Assembly: GCF_007859715.1 (NCBI RefSeq)
Contig: NZ_SJPG01000001.1
Span: 5,338,001 to 5,402,000 of the forward strand
DNA length: 64,000 nt
Source: Rubinisphaera italica
GTDB lineage: Bacteria; Planctomycetota; Planctomycetia; Planctomycetales; Planctomycetaceae
Reading direction: 5' to 3'
Positions 10,152 to 18,699 of this stretch are shown here, piece after piece. A program made the translations under genes and the position numbers. Each line of letters begins with the position of its first letter. The first letter of the stretch is position 1. The notes under the pieces are model-generated. The model was given only the letters and a program-made list of their open reading frames with translations. It did not search any database and was not told the origin of the DNA.

Positions 10152-10598
10152 ATGCTCATGACACTGGTTTGGTGGCCGAAACGACATCGGTCGTCCACAA
10201 GCTCAGTGTCCAAGACGGATCGAACGGTTGTGTTAACCGACAGGCAATGGAATTTGATTGCGGATTTGTTTCCTTGGATCCCCCCTGCCAAACAGGGCGG
10301 CCGTCCCAAGGTCCACCCTCGCGACTGTTTGGAGGGTGTGTTGTGGATTCTCGTCACCGGAGCCCGTTGGAAAGATTTACCAAAGGCGTACCCCTCGAAA
10401 GCGACTTGCCACCGCAGGCACGCCGCGTGGTCCGGTGATGGAACGTTGATGAAGGTTTGGGAACGGTTATTGGTCACCATGGAAGAAAATGGCCAAATTG
10501 ATTTGAGTGAAACCTTCGGCGATGGCACGTTTGCCTCGGCAAAAAAAGGGGTAAAAAGATTGGTCCCACCCGTCGTGGGAAAGGCACAAAGATTATGA
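10152..10598 (+). CDS. IS5-family transposase, N-terminal part (OrfA)
   Basis: OrfA contains the helix-turn-helix-like DNA-binding part typical of the IS5 family (LTDRQWNLIADLFP, GGRPKVHPRDCLEGVLWIL, GARWKDLPKAYP) and the first catalytic aspartate in FGDGTFASAKK. It ends about 17 residues after the slippery site without the rest of the catalytic core. The likely functional product is made by slipping back one base at 10541-10547 and continuing in the OrfB frame. The exact start codon is uncertain; ATG 10152 and a GTG near 10232 are both possible. Confidence 0.85.
   Translation: MLMTLVWWPKRHRSSTSSVSKTDRTVVLTDRQWNLIADLFPWIPPAKQGGRPKVHPRDCLEGVLWILVTGARWKDLPKAYPSKATCHRRHAAWSGDGTLMKVWERLLVTMEENGQIDLSETFGDGTFASAKKGVKRLVPPVVGKAQRL
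10541..10551 (+). promoter_or_regulatory. Putative -1 programmed frameshift site of the transposase
   Basis: Seven A residues (10541-10547) followed by GGGG lie in the OrfA frame as gcA-AAA-AAA, the A-AAA-AAA type of slippery heptamer. Slipping back one base continues into KIGPTRRGKGTKIMILVD, which restores the normal IS5 transposase sequence. Confidence 0.8.
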
Positions 10599-10996
10599 TT
10601 CTGGTGGATCGCCACGGTACTCCGCTGGCGATCGACACCGAATCGGCATCGCGAAACGAATCGATCTTGATTGAGCCGCTGTTTGTAAAAATGACCTGTA
10701 AAAACCACAAGCCCGAACGGATCGTTTACGACAAAGCCGGAGATGTTGATCGCATTCGAGACAAATTTCAGGAAGCCGGAATTGATTACATTTGCCCACA
10801 TCGCCAGGGTCGCACTCGAGCTGTCAAACAGGATGGTCGTAAAATTCGTCGGTACAAACGACGGTGGATCGTGGAACGTACGATCGCCTGGCTGCACAAC
10901 TATCGCCGCATTGTCACACGCTGGGAACGCCATGATTTTTTGTACGAAGGCTTCGTCGCACTCGGCTGTGCGTTTACACTATTAAAACGGTTTTGA
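10547..10996 (+). CDS. IS5-family transposase, C-terminal catalytic part (OrfB, -1 frame)
   Basis: This frame carries the second catalytic aspartate in MILVDRHGTPLAID and the conserved glutamate region with the family signature RRWIVERTIAWLHNYRR. It reads in the -1 frame relative to OrfA and is open from upstream of the slippery run to the stop at 10996, close to the right inverted repeat. An internal ATG at 10595 could give a shorter product, but such a protein would lack the DNA-binding part and the first catalytic residue. Confidence 0.85.
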   Translation, partial: RGKKIGPTRRGKGTKIMILVDRHGTPLAIDTESASRNESILIEPLFVKMTCKNHKPERIVYDKAGDVDRIRDKFQEAGIDYICPHRQGRTRAVKQDGRKIRRYKRRWIVERTIAWLHNYRRIVTRWERHDFLYEGFVALGCAFTLLKRF

Positions 10997-11004
10997 GATA
11001 GCTT

Positions 11005-11008
11005 CTAG
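11005..11008. repeat. Right target-site duplication of the IS element
   Basis: CTAG follows the right inverted repeat and matches the copy at 10068-10071. Confidence 0.75.
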
Positions 11009-11094
11009 TAAGTAATAATTCAAAAACCTTGATTATGTCAGAATTCAATCCTGTTATCGAGGAAGATTTTCAATTCCAATGACATCGCGAATGA

Positions 11095-11520
11095 TTACCG
11101 GTCTTCTTTCTTCTCCAGTCGCGATTGAATCTCTGCGACCTGTGATTGCAGTTGAGCAATCATTGTCCAGAGCATATCGTGTCTCGCCTTTTTGAGAGCA
11201 GGACGATACTTATAGGAATAGATGCCGCTGAACCAGATAGCCGCCAGAAGAGAAACTATGCCAATGCCACTCCACAAGGGAGGCACCCAGAAGATGCGAG
11301 TCAGCTGGAAGGCTTCAATGACCAGGACAGCAGGAAAACAACTCGCAAAAATCCCCATGCACCAGTACATGGCATGTTGATAAGAGCGTCCCCGCTGTTC
11401 GAGTTGCTGGATATTTTGTTGCAGGTTCATGCGAAACTCCTCGTAGTTAAAGGATTGATTCTCGGCATCCTGTGCCAGTAAATTATCCCGATTGATTTTT
11501 TGAGGACGATCATCAGCCAT
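11095..11520 (-). CDS. Small two-helix membrane protein coupled to ECF sigma factor
   Basis: The start is ATG 11520, preceded by a strong AGGAGG at about 11525-11532, and it overlaps the last 8 bases of the sigma gene (ATGGCTGA), which implies translational coupling. The 141-residue product has a soluble N-terminal segment of about 50 residues, two transmembrane helices at roughly 52-72 and 80-100, and a C-terminal coiled-coil-like tail (MIAQLQSQVAEIQSRLEKK). There is no recognisable anti-sigma zinc motif. By position it is the best candidate for the regulator that holds the sigma factor at the membrane. That role is inference; I do not recognise the family. Confidence 0.78.
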   Translation of the reverse strand: MADDRPQKINRDNLLAQDAENQSFNYEEFRMNLQQNIQQLEQRGRSYQHAMYWCMGIFASCFPAVLVIEAFQLTRIFWVPPLWSGIGIVSLLAAIWFSGIYSYKYRPALKKARHDMLWTMIAQLQSQVAEIQSRLEKKEDR

Positions 11521-12079
11521 TGCATTCCTCCTCAATCACTTTTTTAATTTCCAGACGGGCGTAATGTAATCGTGATTTGACGGTGCCAATTGATGTCGAG
11601 ATAATTTCCGAAATCTCCTGAAGGTCCAGGTCTTCCAGGAAACGGAGCGTTAAAACTTCCCGATGCGGCAGCGAAAGTTGTTCAAGAGCTCGATGAACAA
11701 GTTCCGCATTTTCCAGCTGTTCGTATCCCTGTTCTATTTCAGATTCCGTGATTGATCCGTTCTGAACCTGCTCGAACGCAACTGCGGACTGACGATCCCG
11801 TTTCCTCAAATAGCTGACAGCTCGATTGTGCGCGATCTTATATAACCAGACCCGAAATGCTTGCGGTGCATTTAATCCGGGAAGTTTTTGATAAACGTTC
11901 AGCCAGATCTCCTGCATCAAATCAGCAGTATCGGCTGAGGCTCCGGTGAATCGCTGCAGATAATAAAAGAGACGACGTTCGTAGGTTTGAACCAGTTGTT
12001 GGAAGGCGATTGAGTTTCGAGACTGAGCCTGCAGAACCAGCAGTTGTTCCTGAATGTGCTGAAGATTCTGTAAACTCAT
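11513..12079 (-). CDS. ECF-type RNA polymerase sigma factor
   Basis: The 188-residue protein has sigma region 2 at about residues 25-95 (YERRLFYYLQRFTG, DLMQEIWLNVYQKLP, FRVWLYKIAHNRAVSYLRKRDR) and region 4 at about 130-185 (LSLPHREVLTLRFLEDLDLQEISEII, GTVKSRLHYARLEIKK). It is not closely similar to the sigma factor at 5.7-6.4 kb. The membrane protein gene overlaps its stop codon. This suggests a two-gene signalling unit whose signal is unknown. Confidence 0.93.
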   Translation of the reverse strand: MSLQNLQHIQEQLLVLQAQSRNSIAFQQLVQTYERRLFYYLQRFTGASADTADLMQEIWLNVYQKLPGLNAPQAFRVWLYKIAHNRAVSYLRKRDRQSAVAFEQVQNGSITESEIEQGYEQLENAELVHRALEQLSLPHREVLTLRFLEDLDLQEISEIISTSIGTVKSRLHYARLEIKKVIEEECNG

Positions 12080-12198
12080 CTCAAAGGCTCACTTTCAATG
12101 TGCTATTCACCAGCCAACAATGATAAGCCGTTTGAGAAGCCTCAAAGGTTCAACAGAAAACATCAATATTCTGAATTTTCTGAGTAGGGAAATCATTT

Positions 12199-12495
12199 CT
12201 ACTTTCGCAAAAAAGCATTGAGGACCAGCCCAAAACTGATCGCGCTGGCGATCAGGCAGAGTCCGGATCCACAATGAGCGGGTCTAGCGTCTAAGGCGAC
12301 AAATGCGAAAAAAACAGACACTAATCCAAGTATCATTAATACAGACACGATGAGTTTAGTCGCGCCTGTAATATGTTCAGGAAACTTTAATGCATCCGGC
12401 CTTTCTTGTGGGAATTCCTCTTTGAGTATTGTCTTTGCTCGAGAATCGATATTGCTGGTATGCTCTGGTGTTAGACCTTCGGTTTCCTCGTTCAT
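12199..12495 (-). CDS. Hypothetical two-helix membrane protein
   Basis: The 98-residue protein has a charged N-terminal half and two hydrophobic segments at about residues 47-67 and 78-94. No family is recognised. ATG 12495 has AAGG about 11 bases upstream. It lies 119 bp upstream (on the plus-strand map) of the ECF sigma gene end-to-start on the same strand, so it may be co-expressed with neighbours, but nothing in the sequence shows a function. Confidence 0.6.
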   Translation of the reverse strand: MNEETEGLTPEHTSNIDSRAKTILKEEFPQERPDALKFPEHITGATKLIVSVLMILGLVSVFFAFVALDARPAHCGSGLCLIASAISFGLVLNAFLRK

Positions 12496-12556
12496 GTGAT
12501 ATTTGCCTTGTAAACTATTCCTGTATTCTTAATCGAGGCTGATCTTCCCAGCCGGA

Positions 12557-12640
12557 GGGTGGCCCGCCCTTGAGCAACGTGAATGGCGTGGTCGTCTGCA
12601 ATCACCACGCCCATCACTTCGTTCCGGGACGTGCCACCCA
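12557..12640. repeat. Palindromic repeat family 5, full copy
   Basis: The left arm (GGGTGGCCCGCCCTTGAGCA and onward) and the right arm at 12601-12640 are imperfect inverted copies. The complement of the right arm reads TGGGTGGCACGTCCCGGAAC and continues GAAGTGATGGGCGTGGT, nearly identical to 45565-45604. It lies between the 98-residue membrane protein gene and a sulfatase gene. Confidence 0.78.
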
Positions 12641-12667
12641 ATCGATTCAAAATCGGACGCAGGGAAA

Positions 12668-14170
12668 TTAATTCTTGAATCGAGACTGATACTCCCAGCG
12701 ATCTTTCCAGTCCTTGAAGTAAGGTCGATACTCTTCGGCTTCATACCAGCTGCGGGGTTTCGGAGTTGGGGGATCGACTTTGCCTGCGGGATAATCTTTC
12801 CCGGCAATGCTCTTTTCAACCGATGCAATCCAGCGATCCATTTTCTGCTTCATCGCCTGTGCCTCTTTCGAGTCTTCAGAATACAGATTGTGTTCCTCAT
12901 GCGGATCATCCGCGAGGTTGTAGTATTCGATAGCCGGTTGTGGTTGTTTTTTGTTCTTACCGAGGTAGATGATTTTGTGATTGTTATCGAGCAGTGCGGA
13001 GTTGCCGAGGCATTGGAAGCCGATCGGTTTATCTCTCTGAGAGAATTCCTGTTCGAAAAGTTTGACCAGGCTCATGCCGTCAACAGGTTGAATGAGGACG
13101 GATTTAGGAAGATCGAGTAGTTCGGCAATCGTCGGAAAAATGTCCATCGTGCAGGCTGGGAATTCGGTCACTCGTGATTTTGGAATTCGAGCAGGCCATT
13201 CCATCACACAGGGAACACGAAGTCCACCCTCGTAGACTGTTCCTTTATTGCCACGCAAGCCGCCGACGGTATCCGGAGTAATCTTCGGTAAGCCGCCGTT
13301 ATCGCTGCAGAACCAGAGCAGGGTGTTTTCGGCTATGCCCGCTTTCTTCAAGCCAGCTCGCAGCGTTCCCAGACTGCGATCCATTGCGACCAGTTCGCCG
13401 TAATGATTTCGCGATTCTTTATCGAGTTTCTGAAAGGGTGCCAGATCTTCGGCTGCCGCTTTGAACGGACTGTGCGGCGTGCCATACCAGATGACCGTGA
13501 AGGAGGGCTGCTCAGCCTTGGCCTGCTTGTTAATAAATTTGAGAGCTTCGGCCACGACGATTTCGGAGGAGTCCCCCCGGTAGTCTTTGAACTCCCCCTT
13601 TCGGCTCAGAATCGGATCGTAATCAAAGAAGTTTGTTACCGAGAGCCATTCATCAAAACCAAACACGCCGGGGGAGTAGGGATCATCAGCCAGAATTGGG
13701 ACTCCCGGTCCGCGATACCCATCCAAGTGCCATTTCCCGAAATGTCCCGTCGTATAACCAGCAGCTTTCAACGCCTGGGCGACCGTTTTTTCCTGCAGTC
13801 GCAACGCATAGCCATGGCTTTCCACACCAGTTCGCATGTTTGAACGACCAGTTAGCACACTTGCTCTAGTCGGCGAACAAACGGGAGCTCCGGCATAGAA
13901 GCGATCAAATCGCAATCCATTGGTAGCCATCGCATCGAGATTGGGTGTCTTCAGAACGGGATGGTTGTAATAGCCGGTTTGTCCCCAGCCCATGTCGTCG
14001 GCCATGACGAGCACGATGTTGGGTTGCTCGGATTTCTCTGCCGCGACAGAGTTTTGAAAGGCTGAATGAGAGAGAAAGAGAACTGTGAAAATCATCATTA
14101 TGGATGAAAAGCGAAACCTCATGAACTGATTGAAAATGTATGAGTCAATTTGTTTGGAAGTGTTTAACAT
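12668..14170 (-). CDS. Secreted sulfatase (arylsulfatase family)
   Basis: A complete 500-residue sulfatase. ATG 14170 has AAGGAT about 7 bases upstream. A long, rather late signal sequence ends near residue 44 (SVAAEKS). The fold is marked by NIVLVMADDMGWGQ (about 51-64), the formylglycine motif CSPTRAS with cysteine at about 98, FGKWHLDGY, CSDNGG and GGLRVP. It should act on sulfated substrates outside the cytoplasm. It is transcribed divergently from the cytochrome/DUF1549/DUF1553 gene. Alternative starts at the internal methionines near residue 17 would give a more typical signal peptide length. Confidence 0.95.
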   Translation of the reverse strand: MLNTSKQIDSYIFNQFMRFRFSSIMMIFTVLFLSHSAFQNSVAAEKSEQPNIVLVMADDMGWGQTGYYNHPVLKTPNLDAMATNGLRFDRFYAGAPVCSPTRASVLTGRSNMRTGVESHGYALRLQEKTVAQALKAAGYTTGHFGKWHLDGYRGPGVPILADDPYSPGVFGFDEWLSVTNFFDYDPILSRKGEFKDYRGDSSEIVVAEALKFINKQAKAEQPSFTVIWYGTPHSPFKAAAEDLAPFQKLDKESRNHYGELVAMDRSLGTLRAGLKKAGIAENTLLWFCSDNGGLPKITPDTVGGLRGNKGTVYEGGLRVPCVMEWPARIPKSRVTEFPACTMDIFPTIAELLDLPKSVLIQPVDGMSLVKLFEQEFSQRDKPIGFQCLGNSALLDNNHKIIYLGKNKKQPQPAIEYYNLADDPHEEHNLYSEDSKEAQAMKQKMDRWIASVEKSIAGKDYPAGKVDPPTPKPRSWYEAEEYRPYFKDWKDRWEYQSRFKN

Positions 14171-14486
14171 TGGGTATCCTTCAGGGGATTAGACGCAGCA
14201 ATCGTCCTTGGAAACAGTGATTTTTTCATGATATCAACAATGTTTGATGATGTCTGCTCTTTCAGTTGTTCAATCATGTGTAGGTCAGGTGGTGGCCCAC
14301 CAGGAATTGCAACAGTCCCCTCTCCCCCCGAGTGTCTGAAAGTAAACAGTTCCCAAGAAAATGCTGAAGGTTTGGTGGCTGGGGTCGTTTAAGTAAAAAG
14401 ACAATTATTGAAGGATAGCGAAACAAATGCTTTCATTGATGGTTTAATCATATAGCACTTCTCTTTTTTCTAGCAGGAATGTTTCC
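14171..14486. other. Divergent spacer between sulfatase and cytochrome/DUF1549 genes
   Basis: No gene is visible. The region contains a short palindrome GGTGGCCCACC near 14290 and a 14-base match (GGTGGCTGGGGTCG, 14374-14387) to one end of the element at 43071-43151. Promoters for both flanking genes must lie here. An AGGA ribosome site precedes ATG 14487. Confidence 0.55.
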
Positions 14487-16916
14487 ATGCGTGATCCACT
14501 CTCCAAGTTCATTTACTTTTTCGCATTGCTGACGGCTTGTGCTGGAATTCAGCAGGAGTTGAAGGCGGAAGAAGCGATTAGTTCGGAACAGTCTCAGTTT
14601 TTTGAGAATAAAATCCGGCCAATACTCGTGAAAGAGTGCTATTCCTGCCATTCCGTTCAGCAAGACGAACAGGAAGGTGGCTTGACGCTCGATACGCGTG
14701 AAGGGATTCGCAGTGGTGGCGAGCAGGGGCCTGCTGTTGTGCCTGGAAATCATTCCCAAAGTTTGCTTCTTAAAGCGATTCGTTACACCGATTCCAAATT
14801 GAGGATGCCTCCAGACGGAAAACTTTCTGGAGAGCAGATTGCTGATATCGAAAAATGGATTGCGATGGGAGCTCCAGATCCGCGAGACGGAGATGGTGGA
14901 GTGAGAGTTAAATACGAAATCGATCTCGAAGAAGGTCGGAAGTTCTGGGCATTTCAGCTGCCCGCTGCCGTTGAGCTTCCTCAGGTGCGAATACAGGACT
15001 GGCCTCGGACGGAGATTGACTATTTTCTTCTGTCCAAAATGGAATCCAAAGGACTCGATCCTGTCGCCGACAGTGAACCGAATATGCTCGCCCGTCGACT
15101 TTATTTCGATCTGATCGGCCTGCCGCCTGCTCCTGAAAAACTGGCTCAATTTGAGAAGGAATATGCAAAAGATTCTCAGGCAGCCGTGGAATCTCTGGTA
15201 GATGAACTTCTCCAATCGCAGGGATTCGGCGAGCGCTGGGGGAGACACTGGCTCGATGTTGCTCGATATGCGGAGTCATCCGGAAATGCTTCCAACTTTG
15301 CCTTCCCGCATGCCTGGCGATATCGCGACTGGGTGATTGAAGCGTTCATGAATGATATGCCATATGACCAGTTTGTGCGGGCTCAACTGGCTGGCGATTT
15401 GCTACCTGCGAAAAACGAAACGGAACAGGCTGAAAATCTGATTGCGACTGGATTTCTGGCGCTCGGACCCAAGTCGCTCAGTGAACGGAACCGTCAGCAG
15501 TTCCAGATGGATGTCGTCGACGAACAGATCGATACAACCTTTCAGGCGTTTCAGGCATTAACTGTTGCTTGCGCTCGTTGTCACGATCATCGTTTTGATC
15601 CGATTCCGCAAACAGATTATTACGCACTGGCTGGGATCTTTCGCAGTACCGAAACCTGTTACGGAACAATCAGATCTGTACAGAGTAATCATCCCAGTCC
15701 GCTGCTTGTGCTTCCGGTCCAGGCGAATATTCCAGCTGGAGTCCTGCCACTGGATGCGGCTCAAAGAGGCGTACTGGAAAGACAGATTGAGCTGTTAACC
15801 GAGCAGATGGCTGAATTGAGCGGAGGACCGGACGGAAATCCCCGAAGAATTGCACTGCAGGCGCGACTGAGTCAGCTGCGTGGAGAACTGAATTCTTTTG
15901 ACGAGCAGGGGAATCCCAAATTGCGAGCCATGGGAGTTCGAGAAGGTCTTAGAACGGACGACTGCCCTTTGTATATTCGAGGAGAAATTGATCAGCCGGG
16001 ACAAATTGTTAAACGGGGTTTTCCTCAGGTGTTGACAACGAGTCAGCCCCACATTGACGGCTACGACAGTGGTCGGCTGGAACTGGCGGAATGGATCGCT
16101 TCCGAAGAGAATCCACTGACGGCTCGGGTGATGGCCAATCGAGTCTGGCTGCATTTAATGGGACGAGGCCTGGTTTCGACCGTCGATAACTTTGGAGCTT
16201 CCGGTCAACGCCCCAGTCATCCGGAGTTGCTGGATTATCTGGCAATCTCTTTTGTCGAAAACGATTGGTCGGTCAAACAACTGATTCGATCGATTGTGCT
16301 GAGCCGGGCTTATCAGCTTTCCTCACGAATGGATCCTGAGAATTACCGCCAGGATCCCGATAATGTCTATGTGTGGCGGATGCCGAAAAGACGACTTGAG
16401 GCTGAAGCAATGCGGGATACATTACTCGCATTAGGCCAGAACCTGGATGTCGATTTCCCGGAAGGTAGTCTGGTGGCTCAGCAGGGTGAGGGGAATGTCA
16501 GTTTCCGAATTCGAGGAGACTTCGCTGCTGGCGATGTGCATCGTTCGGTGTTCCTGCCGATCGTTCGCGATGAAATCCCGGAAATTCTTTCGATCTTCGA
16601 TTTCCCTGATCCGAGCCTGATTATTGGCGAACGGTCTTCGACAACGATACCCGAACAGTCTCTGTTTTTGATGAACAACGAATTCGTCATACGCCAGGCT
16701 GCAGGAATGGCTTCGCATCTGATCTCAGAATATTCGACGGAAAGCGATCGAGTGAATCAGGCCTATCGCATGTGTTACTCACGTCTGCCTGAACCTTCTG
16801 AAATGAGGAACGCGACGCTTTTCTTGTATGTCTATGGTCAGGCCAATGATGAGGCTGCAACCTGGGCTGCGTTTTGTCAGGCCCTGTTTGCCAGTGCCGA
16901 GTTTTCGTTGCGGTAA
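14487..16916 (+). CDS. Planctomycete cytochrome C / DUF1549 / DUF1553 protein
   Basis: The 809-residue exported protein has the three-domain layout typical of planctomycetes. After a signal peptide (to about residue 27), a Planctomycete-type cytochrome c domain carries the haem motif CYSCH at about 51-55 and the late MPP methionine region near 115. DUF1549 follows at about 170-390 (FGERWGRHWLDVARYAES) and DUF1553 at about 525-780 (NPLTARVMANRVW, GLVSTVDNFGASGQRPSHPELL). The biochemical role is not established; these proteins co-occur with DUF1501 proteins and with carbohydrate-degrading loci. The DUF1501 gene follows 222 bp downstream, so the two probably act together. Confidence 0.94.
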   Translation: MRDPLSKFIYFFALLTACAGIQQELKAEEAISSEQSQFFENKIRPILVKECYSCHSVQQDEQEGGLTLDTREGIRSGGEQGPAVVPGNHSQSLLLKAIRYTDSKLRMPPDGKLSGEQIADIEKWIAMGAPDPRDGDGGVRVKYEIDLEEGRKFWAFQLPAAVELPQVRIQDWPRTEIDYFLLSKMESKGLDPVADSEPNMLARRLYFDLIGLPPAPEKLAQFEKEYAKDSQAAVESLVDELLQSQGFGERWGRHWLDVARYAESSGNASNFAFPHAWRYRDWVIEAFMNDMPYDQFVRAQLAGDLLPAKNETEQAENLIATGFLALGPKSLSERNRQQFQMDVVDEQIDTTFQAFQALTVACARCHDHRFDPIPQTDYYALAGIFRSTETCYGTIRSVQSNHPSPLLVLPVQANIPAGVLPLDAAQRGVLERQIELLTEQMAELSGGPDGNPRRIALQARLSQLRGELNSFDEQGNPKLRAMGVREGLRTDDCPLYIRGEIDQPGQIVKRGFPQVLTTSQPHIDGYDSGRLELAEWIASEENPLTARVMANRVWLHLMGRGLVSTVDNFGASGQRPSHPELLDYLAISFVENDWSVKQLIRSIVLSRAYQLSSRMDPENYRQDPDNVYVWRMPKRRLEAEAMRDTLLALGQNLDVDFPEGSLVAQQGEGNVSFRIRGDFAAGDVHRSVFLPIVRDEIPEILSIFDFPDPSLIIGERSSTTIPEQSLFLMNNEFVIRQAAGMASHLISEYSTESDRVNQAYRMCYSRLPEPSEMRNATLFLYVYGQANDEAATWAAFCQALFASAEFSLR

Positions 16917-16961
16917 GTGAAAAGTCTATATCCTGAAAGTGTTTAGTATCAGTATTTGAAA

Positions 16962-17087
16962 CCACAGAAACACAGGGATCACAGAGGGGAATTCATTAGG
17001 GATACCTCTGGGATTGATTGACTAAATGCAAAGTTAAATTGAGTGGCTTAGCAGTTGAAGTCTCTGTGATCTCTGTGTCTCTGTGGT
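16962..17087. repeat. Inverted repeat family 6 between the DUF1549 and DUF1501 genes
   Basis: The 26-base arms at 16962-16987 (ACCACAGAAACACAGGGATC and on) and 17062-17087 are inverted copies with two mismatches and a 74-base middle. There is no T-run, so it is a repeat element rather than a simple terminator. Only one copy is present in the window. Confidence 0.85.
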
Positions 17088-17138
17088 AAAAATCATCAAA
17101 TACTTCCCTCGTAGTAATATCCATTCGGAGATCGATCC

Positions 17139-18548
17139 ATGTTTAATGAACCTGCACTTTATTCACGTCGAATGGCCATAAAATCGGCGAGTGTTGGATT
17201 TGGATATCTTGCCTTTGCGGGACTTTCAACAATGGCCGCAGAAAAAGAAAATCTGCTGGCTCCTAAACCAACACATTTTCCTGCTCGTGCAAAGCATGTG
17301 ATATTTCTCTGCATGGAAGGGGCTCCCTCGCATGTCGATACATTCGATTACAAGCCGAAGCTGAAACAGGATCATGGGAAAACAATGTCAGATGCCCGGT
17401 CGCGATCTGCGAAACTGCTCGGGTCTCCCTGGGATTTCAAACAGCATGGTCAGAGCGGAATGTGGATGTCGGAATTGTTTCCCGAACTGTCTCGTCATAC
17501 GGACGATCTTTGCATGCTGCATGGAATGCATACGGATGTGCCTGCTCATCCTCAGGCATTTTTGCGATTGCACACAGGCGTCTCTCAATTCAAACGCCCT
17601 TCTTTGGGTTCCTGGGCGTTTTATGGGTTGGGAACGGAGAATGAAAATCTGCCCGGCTTCGTGACAATCAGTCCGCCGCGAAATAATGGTGGCCCTTCCA
17701 ACTATGGCAGTGCATTTCTGCCAGCGATCTGTCAGGGAACGCCGATCAATTTGGGAAATCCCCGATTTGCAGGAGCTAGGCGTCGCGGTCAGGCGTCTCC
17801 CAGTGGGATTGTCGGTAATATCAAAAACCCGCAACAATCCCCCGATTATCAGCGATTGCAACTCGATTACATTCAATCCATCAACAAAAAAACTCTCCAG
17901 CTGGAAGAGCAAAACAGCGAGGTCGAAGGCGCAATTGAATCCCTGGAACTGGCCTTCCGGATGCAATCGGAATTGCCCGAACTGATGGAGCTGTCCAGTG
18001 AAACCCAGGCGACACAATCGATGTATGGGATTGGTGAAGATGCGACGAATAATTTTGGTCGTCAGTGTTTGCTGGCTCGTCGGTTTGTGGAAGCAGGTGT
18101 GAGATTTGTCGAAGTGACTTCGAGTCAGTGGGATCATCATCGCAACCTGCAGCAGGACCTGACGAACAAAACGGAAAGTATCGACAAACCGATTGCGGGC
18201 CTGCTTGCTGACTTGAAACAACGAGATCTTCTGAAAGACACACTTGTGATCTGGAGCGGGGAATTCGGCCGCACGCCGTATGCGCAGGGAGACGATGGAC
18301 GAGACCATAATCATCGAGGCTTTACTTCCTGGATGGCAGGCGGAGGGACAAAGGGAGGGCTCTCTTATGGTTCCACCGACGATTATGGTGCTGAAGCGGT
18401 CGAAGGCCGAGTGCACATTCACGACTGGCATGCAACCATCCTGCATTTACTCGGATTGAATCACGAACAACTCACCTATCGCTATGCAGGCCGCGATATG
18501 CGTTTGACCGATGTTAAGGGAAATGTGGTTCAGGAAATTATGTCGTAA
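17139..18548 (+). CDS. DUF1501 (sulfatase-fold) exported protein
   Basis: The 469-residue protein belongs to DUF1501, whose fold is related to sulfatases and alkaline phosphatases. Its N-terminus (YSRRMAIKSASVGFG) looks like a twin-arginine signal. Family landmarks are VIFLCMEGAPSHVDTFDYKP (shortened here to its recognisable core EGAPSHVDTFD near residue 66), GSWAFYGLG, NFGRQCLLARR, GEFGRTPYAQG and DHNHRGFTSWM. The formylglycine cysteine of true sulfatases is absent. The gene directly follows the cytochrome/DUF1549/DUF1553 gene, the standard planctomycete pairing. The substrate is unknown. Confidence 0.93.
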   Translation: MFNEPALYSRRMAIKSASVGFGYLAFAGLSTMAAEKENLLAPKPTHFPARAKHVIFLCMEGAPSHVDTFDYKPKLKQDHGKTMSDARSRSAKLLGSPWDFKQHGQSGMWMSELFPELSRHTDDLCMLHGMHTDVPAHPQAFLRLHTGVSQFKRPSLGSWAFYGLGTENENLPGFVTISPPRNNGGPSNYGSAFLPAICQGTPINLGNPRFAGARRRGQASPSGIVGNIKNPQQSPDYQRLQLDYIQSINKKTLQLEEQNSEVEGAIESLELAFRMQSELPELMELSSETQATQSMYGIGEDATNNFGRQCLLARRFVEAGVRFVEVTSSQWDHHRNLQQDLTNKTESIDKPIAGLLADLKQRDLLKDTLVIWSGEFGRTPYAQGDDGRDHNHRGFTSWMAGGGTKGGLSYGSTDDYGAEAVEGRVHIHDWHATILHLLGLNHEQLTYRYAGRDMRLTDVKGNVVQEIMS

Positions 18549-18699
18549 TCACGATTCCGTTTTCTCTTTGTATTCACCTGATTTCCAGTTTCGCTTGAAT
18601 TTTCACAGGCAGAGAATTGTGAGCCCTCATTGGGTTTCGTATGCTCAATGGCATCGCATAGTTCACAATTTCTACTCACTCCTATTCAAACGAGACACC

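Larger units (their letters stand above)
10072..11004 (+). mobile_element. IS5-family insertion sequence (IS427-like group), apparently complete
   Basis: The element is 933 bp. Its terminal inverted repeats are AAGGTATCTCAAAAC at 10072-10086 and the complement of AAGCTATCTCAAAAC at 10990-11004, differing at one base. It is flanked by a CTAG duplication on both sides. Two overlapping frames encode the DDE transposase, joined by a -1 slippery run. Intact ends, duplication and frames suggest a recent insertion that may still be mobile. It sits upstream of the pyruvyl transferase-like gene and interrupts no visible gene. Confidence 0.93.

Noticed and set aside
10088..10933. 281-residue minus-strand frame across the insertion sequence
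   Set aside because: The plus strand carries the conserved transposase between the inverted repeats; the opposite frame has no features.
17388..18446. 352-residue minus-strand frame opposite the DUF1501 gene
   Set aside because: The DUF1501 protein with its Tat signal and family motifs explains this stretch.
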